From Dyella sp. BiH032 (lineage in GTDB: Bacteria > Pseudomonadota > Gammaproteobacteria > Xanthomonadales > Rhodanobacteraceae), in the NCBI RefSeq assembly GCF_031954525.1, contig NZ_CP134867.1:4092001-4156000 (forward strand): 64,000 nt of DNA, written 5' to 3'. Positions within the stretch are counted from its first letter, which is position 1. Every line of letters begins with the position of its first letter. Below, in pieces: positions 15,398 through 24,273 of the stretch. The translations under genes and the position numbers were made by a program. A model generated the notes under the pieces. It worked only from the letters and a program-made list of their open reading frames with translations, was not told the DNA's origin and made no database searches.

Positions 15398-15951
15398 GCC
15401 GGTTTGAAGCGGCCGGCGAGGTACTCGCGGGCCATGAACAGCGCGGCGATGGAACGGCCTTCGGTGACGTCGTCGCGCGCGATCAGTTCGTGCAGCTCGG
15501 AGAGCTTCCACGGCACCACTTCGAGCTCCTCCGGCTCGTCCCCTTTCAGGCGTTCCTCGTACAGGTCCTGCGCCAGCACGATGTGCGCCATGTGCGTCAT
15601 GTACGACGGCGACAACGAAAGGTTGTGCAGGATCTTCAGCTTGCGCGCGCCGTAGCCGATCTCTTCCTTCAGCTCGCGATCCGCGCCCTGCTCGGCGGTT
15701 TCGTCCTGGTCCAGGCGGCCCTTCGGCAGGCTCAGTTCGTAGCGGCCGACACCGGCGCCGTACTCGCGCACCAGCAGCACGGTGTCGTCGTCCCGCATCG
15801 GCACGATGATGACCGCGCCCAGGCCGCTGCCCTTCAGACGTTCGTAGGTGCGCCGCTCGCCGTTGGAGAACTCCAGGTCGAGTTGCTCCACATGCAGGAA
15901 GTGGCTGTCGTGCACGTCGCGGGTGGCATGGATGATCGGTGGCTTGCGCAT
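15394..15951 (-). CDS. nudE: Nudix hydrolase, ADP compounds hydrolase NudE
   Basis: The 185-residue protein has a complete Nudix box GX5EX7REUXEEXGU at residues 78-100 (Gly78, Glu84, Arg92, Glu93, Glu96, Glu97, Gly99). The preceding GRYELSLPKG and the overall length match NudE, which cleaves ADP-ribose, NADH and Ap3A-type compounds. It lies directly upstream of cysQ with an ATGA overlap, an arrangement also known in Pseudomonas. The start ATG at 15951 is 3 bases before the stop of the phosphatase gene, so the whole set is one transcript. Confidence 0.92.
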   Translation of the reverse strand: MRKPPIIHATRDVHDSHFLHVEQLDLEFSNGERRTYERLKGSGLGAVIIVPMRDDDTVLLVREYGAGVGRYELSLPKGRLDQDETAEQGADRELKEEIGYGARKLKILHNLSLSPSYMTHMAHIVLAQDLYEERLKGDEPEELEVVPWKLSELHELIARDDVTEGRSIAALFMAREYLAGRFKPA

Positions 15952-15953
15952 CT

Positions 15954-16742
15954 TCAGCTCCGTAAGGCGGCGCGGAAGCGCGCCAGCGCCTCTGCGTGCA
16001 AGGCCGGCGTACCCGCCAGCACACTGCGCGTGTCCAAGTTCAGCGGCTCGCCGTCCAGGTCGGTGAATACGCCGCCGGCTTCGCGCACGATCACCGCCAG
16101 CGCCGCCACGTCCAGGATGTTCACATCCGACTCGATCACCAGGTCCAGGCCGCCACGCGCCAGCAAGTGGTAGTGACAGAAATCGCCGTAGCCGCGGATA
16201 CGGTTGCTGTCGCGGATCAGCGCGCCCAATGCGTCCCAGCGCGCGTCGCGGGTCAGCGTCTTGACGTTGCCGGTGGAGATCGAGGCCTGCGCCATCGCCT
16301 CCGTGGCCGCCACGCGCACGCGCTCGCCTTCGAACCAGGTGCCGCCACCCGCGCTGGCCCACAACGTCTCGCCGTAGACCGGCGCGCTCGATACGCCCAG
16401 CACCAGCTCGCCCCGGTGCATCAGCGCGATCTGCGTGGAGAAGAACGGCGTGCGCCGCACGAAGCTCTTGGTGCCATCCAGCGGATCGACCAGCCACATC
16501 AGCTCGCGCGCGCGGTCATCCAGGCCGAATTCCTCGCCGTAGATAGCCGCCTCGGGCAGCGCTTTCTCCAGCACTTCGCGGATCGCCAGCTCGGCTTCGC
16601 GATCAGCCACCGTCACCGGCGTGTCGTCGCTCTTGATCTCCACGTCCACGCCGCGCCGCCAGTAGTGGCGGATCACCTCGGCCGCCGCGTCCGCGGCTTC
16701 GCGCGCCGCGGACAGCGCCCGCGCCAGATCGGGTGCGCTCAT
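15954..16742 (-). CDS. Inositol monophosphatase family protein, probable histidinol-phosphatase
   Basis: The 262-residue phosphatase has metal ligands in Glu70/Glu71 (IYGEEFG), DPLDGTKSF (86-94) and the C-terminal motif ESDVNILDVAAL (about 204-215). The spacing and the RGYGDFCHYHLLARG segment resemble the HisN-type histidinol-phosphatase branch more than CysQ. The substrate remains inferred; an inositol or sugar phosphate is possible. It overlaps gspN by ATGA. It is a paralogue of the neighbouring cysQ within the same operon. Confidence 0.85.
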   Translation of the reverse strand: MSAPDLARALSAAREAADAAAEVIRHYWRRGVDVEIKSDDTPVTVADREAELAIREVLEKALPEAAIYGEEFGLDDRARELMWLVDPLDGTKSFVRRTPFFSTQIALMHRGELVLGVSSAPVYGETLWASAGGGTWFEGERVRVAATEAMAQASISTGNVKTLTRDARWDALGALIRDSNRIRGYGDFCHYHLLARGGLDLVIESDVNILDVAALAVIVREAGGVFTDLDGEPLNLDTRSVLAGTPALHAEALARFRAALRS

Positions 16743-17518
16743 CGATTCCCCTTGCCCATAATCGCGGCCAGTCCGCCGCTGCGTTCCACATGCATGCTGC
16801 CATCCGCCGCCAGCCGGCCGAAACCCGCCAGCCAGTCGCGCAGCGCCGGATCGGGCTCGCGCGGCCTGGCCTTGATGTCGTACTTCCAGCCCAACGGGCT
16901 CAGCGCCAGGCGGCCGGCCAACTGCAGCGGGCCGTCGCCGTCGTCCTTCACCGTGGCGTTGACCACGCCGCCCGCACCGTTGGCACGCAACTGGAGGTTG
17001 CCGAGAGACAGCTCGCGCTGGTCGCCCGGCAGGCGCGCGTCGCTCCACTGCGCCACTGCGTCCAGCTCCAACGGCCAGCGGCCCTGCAGCACCACCCGGG
17101 CGTTATCGATGGTGAGTTGCCCTTGCAGGCCCGCGGCGTTCGGCGCCAGGCGCGCGGACAGCTGGGCCAGGTCGCCATCCACGTGCACCTGGCTCCATTC
17201 TTCCCGCTTGCCCTCCAGCTTGCGCATCTGCGCCGTCAGGCGGCCCCAGGCGCCGTGCAGGTCCACGCTCAGTTGCGTATCGCCCAGCAGAGCGCGGCGC
17301 GAGAGTTGCCAATCCAGCTGGCCCAAGTCGCCGCCGTTGCTGGCCAGGAGCCGGTCGGCATGGCCTTCCCACACCGTGCCGCTCAACCCCTCCAGGCGCC
17401 CGCCGCGCAGGCGCGCTTCCAGCTGCGGACGCACCCAGGCCGCCGGCAGGTATGCCACCAGCCAGGCCAGGGCGGACGCCAGCAACAGGAACCACAGGAT
17501 CGTGCGCAACCGGATCAA
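16739..17518 (-). CDS. gspN: Type II secretion system protein N
   Basis: The 259-residue protein has one N-terminal membrane anchor (about 6-25, ILWFLLLASALAWLVAYLP). A periplasmic domain follows, with the GTVWEGHADRL motif near 47-57 and the LDWQLSRRALLG repeat-like segment typical of GspN. GspN is an auxiliary inner-membrane component of type II secretion. No other gsp genes are in this window, so the rest of the machine must lie elsewhere. It is first in the minus-strand run that ends with mazG and is divergent from bioA across 62 bp. Confidence 0.85.
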   Translation of the reverse strand: MIRLRTILWFLLLASALAWLVAYLPAAWVRPQLEARLRGGRLEGLSGTVWEGHADRLLASNGGDLGQLDWQLSRRALLGDTQLSVDLHGAWGRLTAQMRKLEGKREEWSQVHVDGDLAQLSARLAPNAAGLQGQLTIDNARVVLQGRWPLELDAVAQWSDARLPGDQRELSLGNLQLRANGAGGVVNATVKDDGDGPLQLAGRLALSPLGWKYDIKARPREPDPALRDWLAGFGRLAADGSMHVERSGGLAAIMGKGNR

Positions 17519-17580
17519 AACGGGACTCCAGGGGACAGGCGGGCTTGAGACAGCCGGCGCCGAGGTCCGATCATACCCGG

Positions 17581-18948
17581 ATGAGTCCGAACGAAAGCCG
17601 CAACCGCGCCCTCGCCGCGCGCGACCTCCGCCATCTCTGGCACCCCTGCACCCAGATGCACGACCACGCCGGCGCCGTGCCGCTGCTGCCCATCGTCCGC
17701 GGCGAAGGCCCCTGGCTGGTGGACGCCGACGGCCGGCGCTACCTCGATGGCATCAGCTCCTGGTGGACCAACTTGTTCGGCCACGCCAACCCGCGCATCG
17801 GCGCGGCACTCAAGGACCAGCTCGATACGCTGGAGCACGTGATCTTCGCCGGCTTCACCCATGAGCCAGCCATCGAGCTGGCCGAGCGCCTGGCCGCCAT
17901 CACCCCGGCCGGGCTGGACCGCGTGTTCCTGGCCGACAACGGCTCGGCTGCGATCGAAGTGGCGCTGAAGATGAGCTTCCACTACTGGCTCAATCAGGGT
18001 GCCGGCCAGAAGACGCGTTTCATCGCGCTCACCGGCAGCTATCACGGCGAAACGCTCGGCGCGCTTTCCGTCAGCGACGTGGCGCTCTATCGCAAGACCT
18101 ACGCCCCGCTGCTGCTCACCCCGATCCTGGCGCCCTCGGCCGATACCTACGAAGCCGAGCCCGGCGAATCCCCCGAAGCCGTCGCCGCGCGCCGCCTCGG
18201 CGAACTGCGCGCGCTGCTGGAACGCCACGCGCACGAAACCTGCGCCGTAATCGTCGAACCGCTGGTGCAATGCGCCGGCGGCATGCGCATGTACCACCCA
18301 AGCTACCTCACCGGCCTGCGCGCGCTGTGCAACGAGTTCGATGTGCATTTCATCGCGGACGAAATCGCCGTGGGCTTCGGCCGCACCGGCACGCTGTTCG
18401 CCTGCGAACAGGCGAAGGTGGCGCCGGATTTCATGTGCCTGTCCAAGGGCCTCACCGGCGGCTTCCTGCCGCTTTCCGCCGTGCTCACCACCACGCCGGT
18501 GTACGAGGCCTTCTACGCCGAGTACAACGCCGGCAAAGCCTTCCTGCATTCGCACAGCTACACCGGCAACCCGCTGGCCTGCCGCGCCGCGCTCGCCACG
18601 CTGGACATCTTCCGCGACGAGCCGGTGCTGGAACGCAACCGCGGGTTGGCGGCGCACCTGGCGAAACGCCTGGAGCCGCTACGCGATCACCCGCACGTCG
18701 CCGACGTGCGGCAGACGGGGATGATCGCGGCGGTGGAGCTGGTGCGCGACAAAGCCACCCGTGCGGCGTATCCATCGGAAGAGCGCCGCGGGCTGCGCGT
18801 GTACCTGCATGGACTGGAGCACGGCGCGCTGCTGCGGCCACTGGGTAACGTCGTCTATTTCATGCCGCCGTATGTGGTGAGCACGGACGAGCTGGATCAC
18901 CTCGTGGACGTGGCCATCGCCGGCATGGAGCGTGCCGTGGCCGGCTGA
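17581..18948 (+). CDS. bioA: Adenosylmethionine-8-amino-7-oxononanoate aminotransferase
   Basis: The 455-residue PLP enzyme (class III aminotransferase) converts KAPA to DAPA in biotin synthesis using S-adenosylmethionine as amino donor. It has HLWHPCTQM near 18-26, GISSWWTNLFGH (58-69), GSAAIEVALK (121-130), SYHGETLGALS (153-163), the PLP-pyridine Asp260 in FIADEIAVGFGRTG, and the Schiff-base Lys289 in CLSKGLTGG. I chose ATG 17581; upstream in-frame codons overlap gspN antisense. Other bio genes are not in the window. Confidence 0.95.
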   Translation: MSPNESRNRALAARDLRHLWHPCTQMHDHAGAVPLLPIVRGEGPWLVDADGRRYLDGISSWWTNLFGHANPRIGAALKDQLDTLEHVIFAGFTHEPAIELAERLAAITPAGLDRVFLADNGSAAIEVALKMSFHYWLNQGAGQKTRFIALTGSYHGETLGALSVSDVALYRKTYAPLLLTPILAPSADTYEAEPGESPEAVAARRLGELRALLERHAHETCAVIVEPLVQCAGGMRMYHPSYLTGLRALCNEFDVHFIADEIAVGFGRTGTLFACEQAKVAPDFMCLSKGLTGGFLPLSAVLTTTPVYEAFYAEYNAGKAFLHSHSYTGNPLACRAALATLDIFRDEPVLERNRGLAAHLAKRLEPLRDHPHVADVRQTGMIAAVELVRDKATRAAYPSEERRGLRVYLHGLEHGALLRPLGNVVYFMPPYVVSTDELDHLVDVAIAGMERAVAG

Positions 18949-19007
18949 CGGCGAGCCATCCGCGACGCCGATGTGGACGCCGGGGTCACTCCGGCGCCGC
19001 CTGAACT

Positions 19008-19037
19008 CGTCATGCCGGCGCAGGCCGGCATCCAGTC
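19008..19037. repeat. Dispersed palindromic repeat, family B
   Basis: The sequence tcgtcatgccggcgcaggccggcatccagt is a copy, in opposite orientation and with changed bases, of the palindrome at 9772-9798. It sits between bioA and a convergent small gene. Confidence 0.6.
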
Positions 19038-19086
19038 AGCGCCAAGCCCGCCCATGCCGCAAGCGACAAGGGCCAAGCCGACAACC

Positions 19087-19503
19087 TCAGTGCCCGCCGA
19101 CACTCGGATCCAATTTCCGCAACGCCGGCCCCAGCTCGGTCTCACCCGTCCGCTCGATGTCCTTCTTGTCATAAGCCCGCCCCGGCATGGGAATGCACTT
19201 CCCCTCCTTCGGCGGGATATGGCTCCCGGTCTGGCGCAGGCAATGCCGCTCGTCTACCGGGCGCTGCGCCGCCTTGCCGCCCGTGCTGGACGCCGGCGCC
19301 GGATACGGCATGGTGCGCACGCCTTCGATACGGCGCATGCGCGCCCCCTGGACGGCATCCTGGCCCTGCGGGACTGCCGTGGGATTCGGCGCACCCTGGA
19401 CACTGGGCGCTCCCGCACTGCTCTGGCTGGAACTCTGCGCCGCCGCCTGCCCTGCGAGCGAGGCGAGCAACGCGGCGGCGAGCAACATCGGCAATGTCGA
19501 CAT
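19087..19503 (-). CDS. Small secreted protein with a conserved C-terminal motif
   Basis: The 138-residue protein has a signal peptide (about 1-22, MSTLPMLLAAALLASLAGQ), a Ser/Ala/Pro/Gln-rich low-complexity linker and a conserved-looking C-terminal block (about 88-136). That block contains CLRQTGSHIP, two cysteines (Cys88 and Cys103), PGRAYDKKDIERTG and ALRKLDPSV. I recall this cl-TGsrI...C..pGr.y....i.rtG....aLr.ldPs pattern from small exported proteins of xanthomonads; no function is known to me. The start at 19503 has gaggg about 8 bases upstream. Confidence 0.65.
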   Translation of the reverse strand: MSTLPMLLAAALLASLAGQAAAQSSSQSSAGAPSVQGAPNPTAVPQGQDAVQGARMRRIEGVRTMPYPAPASSTGGKAAQRPVDERHCLRQTGSHIPPKEGKCIPMPGRAYDKKDIERTGETELGPALRKLDPSVGGH

Positions 19504-19734
19504 GACGTCGGCCCTCATGCAGCCGTAGAGAACGACATGCTGCGCCCGGCGACGACCTCGCAGCAACCGGCGGTTGCCATCCGCCGCACCTCGGTTCAGC
19601 TCAGCCAGCACGTGCAGCCCCAGGCTTTCGGCAATCCGGCGTCCACCGGGCGGACCCATGCAACCCCGGAAGCCAAGCAGCATCCGTCTCGCTTCGCTAT
19701 CCTCCTCGCTCGTTTCCAGCCGCCGTTTCGCCCC

Positions 19735-20472
19735 ATGCGCACCATCCGTATTTATGTTCCCGAGCCCATCGCCATCGGCGCCGATTTCACCCTGCCCGCA
19801 CAGGCTGGCGAACACGTCGCCCGCGTGCTGCGCAAGGTTGCCGGCGATCCGCTGGTGCTGTTCAACGGCGACGGCCACGACTACGCCGCGACCATCCTCT
19901 CGGTCGGCAAGCGCGAAGTGATCGTGCGCATCGACAGCAGTGCGCGCATCGACAACGAATCCCCCCTGCGCCTCACCCTCGCCCAAGGCATCGCCCGCGG
20001 CGAGAAGATGGACCTGATCGTGCAAAAGGCCACCGAACTGGGCGTCGCCCGCATCGTGCCGCTGCACACCGAACGCTCCGAAGTGAAGCTGGATGCCGCA
20101 CGAGCAGAGAAGCGCCTCGCGCATTGGCGCGCGGTGGCGGAAAGCGCATGCGAGCAAAGCGGGCGCGCCGTAGTGCCGGAAATCGTTCCGGCTTTGCCGC
20201 TGGAAGCATGGCTGCGGGACCTGCCAGCCGACGATGGCGCGCTGCGGTTGGCGTTGTTGCCGGAAGGCGACGTGCAGGCGCGCGCGCTGCGTTTTCCGTC
20301 GAGTGGCGGCGTGCTGGTGGTCGGGCCGGAAGGCGGATTGGGGGAGCGCGACATCGGTGCGTTGCATGCGGCAGCGTTTCATGGATTGCGCCTGGGTCCG
20401 CGGATTCTGCGTACCGAAACCGCGGGCCTGGCCGCGCTGGCCGCGTTGCAGGCGCTGCACGGGGATGTCTGA
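19735..20472 (+). CDS. rsmE: 16S rRNA (uracil-1498-N3)-methyltransferase RsmE
   Basis: The 245-residue SPOUT methyltransferase modifies U1498 of 16S rRNA. It has an N-terminal PUA-like domain (about 1-70, with HVARVLRK and LVLFNGDG) and a knotted catalytic domain with KMDLIVQKATELGV, IVPLHTERS, SACEQSGR, VGPEGGLGERD and LGPRILRTETAGLAAL. The length matches E. coli RsmE (243). A decayed-looking copy of its C-terminal coding end appears about 720 bp downstream. Confidence 0.94.
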   Translation: MRTIRIYVPEPIAIGADFTLPAQAGEHVARVLRKVAGDPLVLFNGDGHDYAATILSVGKREVIVRIDSSARIDNESPLRLTLAQGIARGEKMDLIVQKATELGVARIVPLHTERSEVKLDAARAEKRLAHWRAVAESACEQSGRAVVPEIVPALPLEAWLRDLPADDGALRLALLPEGDVQARALRFPSSGGVLVVGPEGGLGERDIGALHAAAFHGLRLGPRILRTETAGLAALAALQALHGDV

Positions 20473-20790
20473 TCGGGACTCATGAGCTGTGGCAAGCGCG
20501 ATTTGCCGCGCGCTTGAGTACACCAGATGCGCTGCCGCCGCTTGCAACGCATCGATATCCCTAGGCAGTTATCGACACCGCGGACGCACTTGCCGACCGC
20601 CGTCACCTGACGACACTAAAAAGTCCTTGCATTCGCGGAGAGCCTGGCCATGAGAAGGCATCCTGTCGCTAATCAAAGCATTCGCCTCTCCGTTCGACGC
20701 TCCGCGCTCTGTTGACGCAAATCAACATGCGCGCCTTGGCGAATCCTAAGTTGATGAACAAGCACCCTCTTCGGTTGCTGGAGGCTCGCC
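20473..20790. other. Intergenic, nothing recognised
   Basis: This 318-bp gap lies between rsmE and the small membrane protein gene. I see no gene, strong hairpin or clear promoter. Only the ribosome binding site ggagg just before 20791 can be assigned. Confidence 0.5.
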
Positions 20791-21099
20791 ATGAACGTCA
20801 CTCATTACCGCGCGCATGCCGAAGGCCATGTCGCAGCGCATCGAAAACCGATCGCGATCTCCACCCTAGGAACGGCTCTGAGCATTTTCCTGGCGGTGTC
20901 GTTCGTATTCTGCATCGCCGGCTATCTGCTGTTTCCTTCCCTTCCGATCGCACACGCGGCTTTGTCGATCTTTCTGCCCGGCTTCACCCTGCTGAGCTGG
21001 TCCAGCTTCCTGCTCGGCCTGGTCGAGAGCGTGATCTGGGGCTGGTACATCGCAGTGGTGTTCGGCGCGATCTACAACGCCGTCGCTCGCCGCTGGTAG
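20791..21099 (+). CDS. Small two-helix membrane protein (DUF5676-like)
   Basis: The 102-residue protein has a short polar N-terminus and two long hydrophobic stretches (about 24-48 and 61-98). It includes SIFLAVSFVFCIAGYLLFP, LPGFTLLSWSSFLLGLVES and GWYIAVVFGAIYNAV. This pattern (P-G-F-T, S-F-LLGL-ES, GWY, YN) resembles the DUF5676 small membrane protein family of unknown function. The ribosome binding site ggagg is 6-7 bases before the ATG. Confidence 0.75.
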   Translation: MNVTHYRAHAEGHVAAHRKPIAISTLGTALSIFLAVSFVFCIAGYLLFPSLPIAHAALSIFLPGFTLLSWSSFLLGLVESVIWGWYIAVVFGAIYNAVARRW

Positions 21100-21568
21100 G
21101 CATCGCCCTTTAAGGGAGACCGATTTATGCCTGCGCATGACGTGCCTTCGTCAGGCTCGCGCTGCACTGGACAAACGGGCCGCCCACCACTGAGGCTTTC
21201 CTGGGCCTGTCGGCACTCGCAGCGTTGCGGTTGTTGCACGGCGACATCTGCTGCGTATCGCAAACCTGCAACGTGCGGCTAGTGGCACTAATCGCCATAT
21301 CGAAAAGCACGCCATAGCCAAGCCCTCACAGGCGGCTTCGATAAGAGACCGGCGCCACCCGGAAGGCCTGCATCCTTGTCGTCGACTTACCTATTCAGAT
21401 ATCCGCCAAACCAGCTTGTGATTATTCCCTGCCCTCGCCGGTGGCCAAAAGCCGCATGCCAGAATGCGCCCGCTGGCAGCGAGTAGCCCTGCCATAAGGG
21501 CGAGCGTGAGAGAGGGGAACCGGCAACGGAACGCTCGCGTCGTGAACGTTCGAAAGGGCATCGGACCG
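21100..21568. other. Intergenic with a possible gene relic
   Basis: This 469-bp stretch before the GH31 gene has no intact gene. It contains an rsmE-like remnant (21189-21248). The segment gaaaggg shortly before 21569 may serve as ribosome binding site for the glycosidase. Confidence 0.5.
21189..21248 (+). pseudogene. Possible relic of an rsmE C-terminus
   Basis: In one frame the DNA reads TTEAFLGLSALAALRLLHGD-I, which aligns with the RsmE end RTETAGLAALAALQALHGDV (GL-ALAAL--LHGD shared). Upstream the similarity fades and there is no start codon or SPOUT motif. It may be a fragment left by a duplication or by replacement of an older rsmE copy. With only about 20 residues, chance similarity cannot be excluded. 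Confidence 0.3.
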
Positions 21569-24001
21569 ATGACTATGGCGTTGCGCCCCATGATGCGAAA
21601 GCTGCTTTCTTGTGTGCCGGCGGCACTCCTCCTGGCGATATCACTGGAAGGCACCGCTGCCGCCCAGGGCGAGCCTTTCGTGTTGCAGCGCGATGGCCGG
21701 TCGATCGCCATCGAACCCTACGCCCCGAACATCGTGCGGGTAACGCTGAGCACCGAGCGCTCAGCCGTGACAGCGGCGCCCGGCTACGGATTCGACGCCA
21801 AGCCATCCGCCCAAGGATGGACGCATACGAAGGATGCCGCGGGTGGCGATGTCTTTCGCTCGGCCAGCATGGTGGTTCGCGTGGCCTCGGAGCATCCCGC
21901 CTCCAGCGAACTCCCCCAGAGCCTGCCCTTGGACACGTTGAACCGTGACCTGCGCGAAAAGTACTTCGGCGGTTGGCATGACCCGAACACGTTCAACGAT
22001 GCGCTGAAGATCACCGACGCCGGAGGCAAGACGCTGCTGCGCATGCGCACCTGGACCATGGCACCCAAGCAGCCGCAGGTAGCGCAGGTCGATGTCGACC
22101 CCAAAGGCTTTCGCGCCGCAGCCACCTTCGATTCGCCCGGCAACGAGCACTATTACGGCCTGGGGCAACAACAGCAGGGTTGGATGGACCTGCGCGACCA
22201 TGAGATCCGCTGCTGGCACGACTACGGTGCGCTGGGCGGCGAGAACGTCTGCGTTCCCTTCATGGTGTCGAACCTCGGCTATGGCCTGGTCTGGGACAAC
22301 CCTTCAAAAACGACGGTGCAACTGGGCTTCAACGGACTGAACACCTGGTCGTCGGAAGTGGGCGATCGCGTTTCCTATTTCGTCATCGCAGGAAGCAACG
22401 CGGACGAGATTTACGCCGGCTACCGCCAGTTGACCGGCGTGACGCACATGCTGCCCCGAACGGTGTACGGCTATATCCAGAGCAAGGCGATCTACTCGTC
22501 ACAGGAACAGATCCTCGCGGTCGCCGACGAGTACCGCCGGAAGAACCTGCCGCTGGGCGTGATGGTGGTCGATTTCCTCAACATGACCAAGCAGGGCAAC
22601 CTCGACCTCGATCCCGCGCGCTGGCCGGACCCCGCCGCCATGAACCGCCACCTGCACGCCCAAGGCGTGGATTCGCTGCTGAGCGTGTGGCCGCACTTCT
22701 CGAAAGGCTCGCTGTTCTACGACGAACTCGCGAGCAAAGGCTGGCTGATTCACGGCAAGGACGGCTCGCCGGATCAGGGCTGGTACAAGACGATCATCGG
22801 CCCGAACATCGACACGACCAACCCCGAGGCGGCGAAGTGGTTCTGGGAGCAGATCCGCGATCGCTACCTCAAGCCGTACGGCTTCGATCATCTGTGGCTG
22901 GACGAGACGGAGCCGGACGTCGACCCCGCCAAGGACGTGTTCTGGATCGGCTCGGGCACGCGGTTCTACAACGTCTACCCGCTGTTCCATACCGCGGCGG
23001 CGTATGAAGGGTTCCGGCGCGATTTCGGCGATGCGCGAAGAGTCATGATCCTGGCGCGCGCCGCCTACCTGGGCGCCCAGCGCAACGGTACCGTGTTCTG
23101 GTCGAGCGATATCTTCGCCACCTGGGACATGCTCAAGCGGTCCATCCCGGCAGGGCTCAATTTCACCGCGACGGGAATGCCCTATTGGGACACCGATATT
23201 GCGGGTTTCATGTCACCCTCCCTGCCCGCCGACTACAAGGCGACGCATCGGCCGTTGATCGATGGCTCCGACGTGCGCGGCACGATCGGCAACTACGAGG
23301 ATTACCCCGAGCTGTTCGTACGCTGGTTCCAATGGGGCACCTTCCAACCGATCATGCGCGCGCACGGCGAAAGGGATCACAACGAAGTGTGGTCGTACGG
23401 CAAGCAGGCCGAGCCGATCCTGGCGAAGTACCTGAAGCTCCGCTACCGACTCCTGCCGTACACGTACTCAGCTGCCTTCCGCAGCTACCAGACCGGCGCA
23501 CCCTACATGCGCGCGCTGTTCATGGACTTCCCCAACGACCCGAAAGTCGCGGACATCCCCGACGAATACATGTACGGACCCGCCTTCCTGGTCGCCCCGG
23601 TCACCGAACAAGGCGCCACCAAACGGGCCGTGTATTTGCCCGCCGGCTGCGACTGGTACAACTACTGGACGAACCAGCGCCTGCATGGTGGCCAGACGAT
23701 CGAGGTGGAAGCACCTATCGACGTGTTACCGCTGTTCGTCAAAGCGGGAAGTATCGTGCCGATGGGGCCGGACGATGCTGATGCGCAGAAAACGCAGAAG
23801 ATCGTTGCGGTGAACGTTTATCCGGGAGCGGACGGCCGTTTCGCGCTCTATCAGGATGACGGGAAGACTTATGGCTACGAGCGGGGCAAGTACTCGGTGA
23901 CCACGTTGACGTGGGATGAGGCGTCTCGTCGGTTTGGGCATGACGGAGGAAAGGCTTGGAGCGGCAAGGATGCTCCTGCCGTTTCCGTCATAGGGGATTG
24001 A
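21569..24001 (+). CDS. Exported glycoside hydrolase family 31 protein
   Basis: The 810-residue alpha-glycosidase has a signal peptide (about residues 9-32, RKLLSCVPAALLLAISLEG), an N-terminal beta-sandwich, and a (beta/alpha)8 barrel. Nucleophile Asp445 is in FDHLWLDETEP and acid/base Asp514 in VFWSSDIFATW. C-terminal beta domains follow with AFLVAPVTEQGA and the typical YQDDGKTYGYERG. Family 31 covers alpha-glucosidases and alpha-xylosidases; exact specificity is not readable. I chose ATG 21569, with gaaaggg about 11 bases upstream. ATG 21593, which starts directly at the signal peptide, is an alternative. No sugar transporter or regulator lies beside it. Confidence 0.88.
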   Translation: MTMALRPMMRKLLSCVPAALLLAISLEGTAAAQGEPFVLQRDGRSIAIEPYAPNIVRVTLSTERSAVTAAPGYGFDAKPSAQGWTHTKDAAGGDVFRSASMVVRVASEHPASSELPQSLPLDTLNRDLREKYFGGWHDPNTFNDALKITDAGGKTLLRMRTWTMAPKQPQVAQVDVDPKGFRAAATFDSPGNEHYYGLGQQQQGWMDLRDHEIRCWHDYGALGGENVCVPFMVSNLGYGLVWDNPSKTTVQLGFNGLNTWSSEVGDRVSYFVIAGSNADEIYAGYRQLTGVTHMLPRTVYGYIQSKAIYSSQEQILAVADEYRRKNLPLGVMVVDFLNMTKQGNLDLDPARWPDPAAMNRHLHAQGVDSLLSVWPHFSKGSLFYDELASKGWLIHGKDGSPDQGWYKTIIGPNIDTTNPEAAKWFWEQIRDRYLKPYGFDHLWLDETEPDVDPAKDVFWIGSGTRFYNVYPLFHTAAAYEGFRRDFGDARRVMILARAAYLGAQRNGTVFWSSDIFATWDMLKRSIPAGLNFTATGMPYWDTDIAGFMSPSLPADYKATHRPLIDGSDVRGTIGNYEDYPELFVRWFQWGTFQPIMRAHGERDHNEVWSYGKQAEPILAKYLKLRYRLLPYTYSAAFRSYQTGAPYMRALFMDFPNDPKVADIPDEYMYGPAFLVAPVTEQGATKRAVYLPAGCDWYNYWTNQRLHGGQTIEVEAPIDVLPLFVKAGSIVPMGPDDADAQKTQKIVAVNVYPGADGRFALYQDDGKTYGYERGKYSVTTLTWDEASRRFGHDGGKAWSGKDAPAVSVIGD

Positions 24002-24273
24002 GTTTCGAGGTCTCGGCCTTCGGCACAGATGGCCGGTGCTCCGCATGACTTCTCGTCTGTCGGTCCAGCGGCCGTTCCTACATCCTCTCCGCCATATCGC
24101 CACACGACCTATCGGCGATCCCTGACAGACTGACTTGTGCCCGCTCGTTAGTCTTGCTCTGTCGTCCCGCGCCTTTGCGCCACGACCGCGGCATGACCTG
24201 CCGTGCAGCGCGGGCCGGATGGGCTGGCACCCATCCGACCCGCTGACCACAACCAACTTAGCTGGAGTTGATC

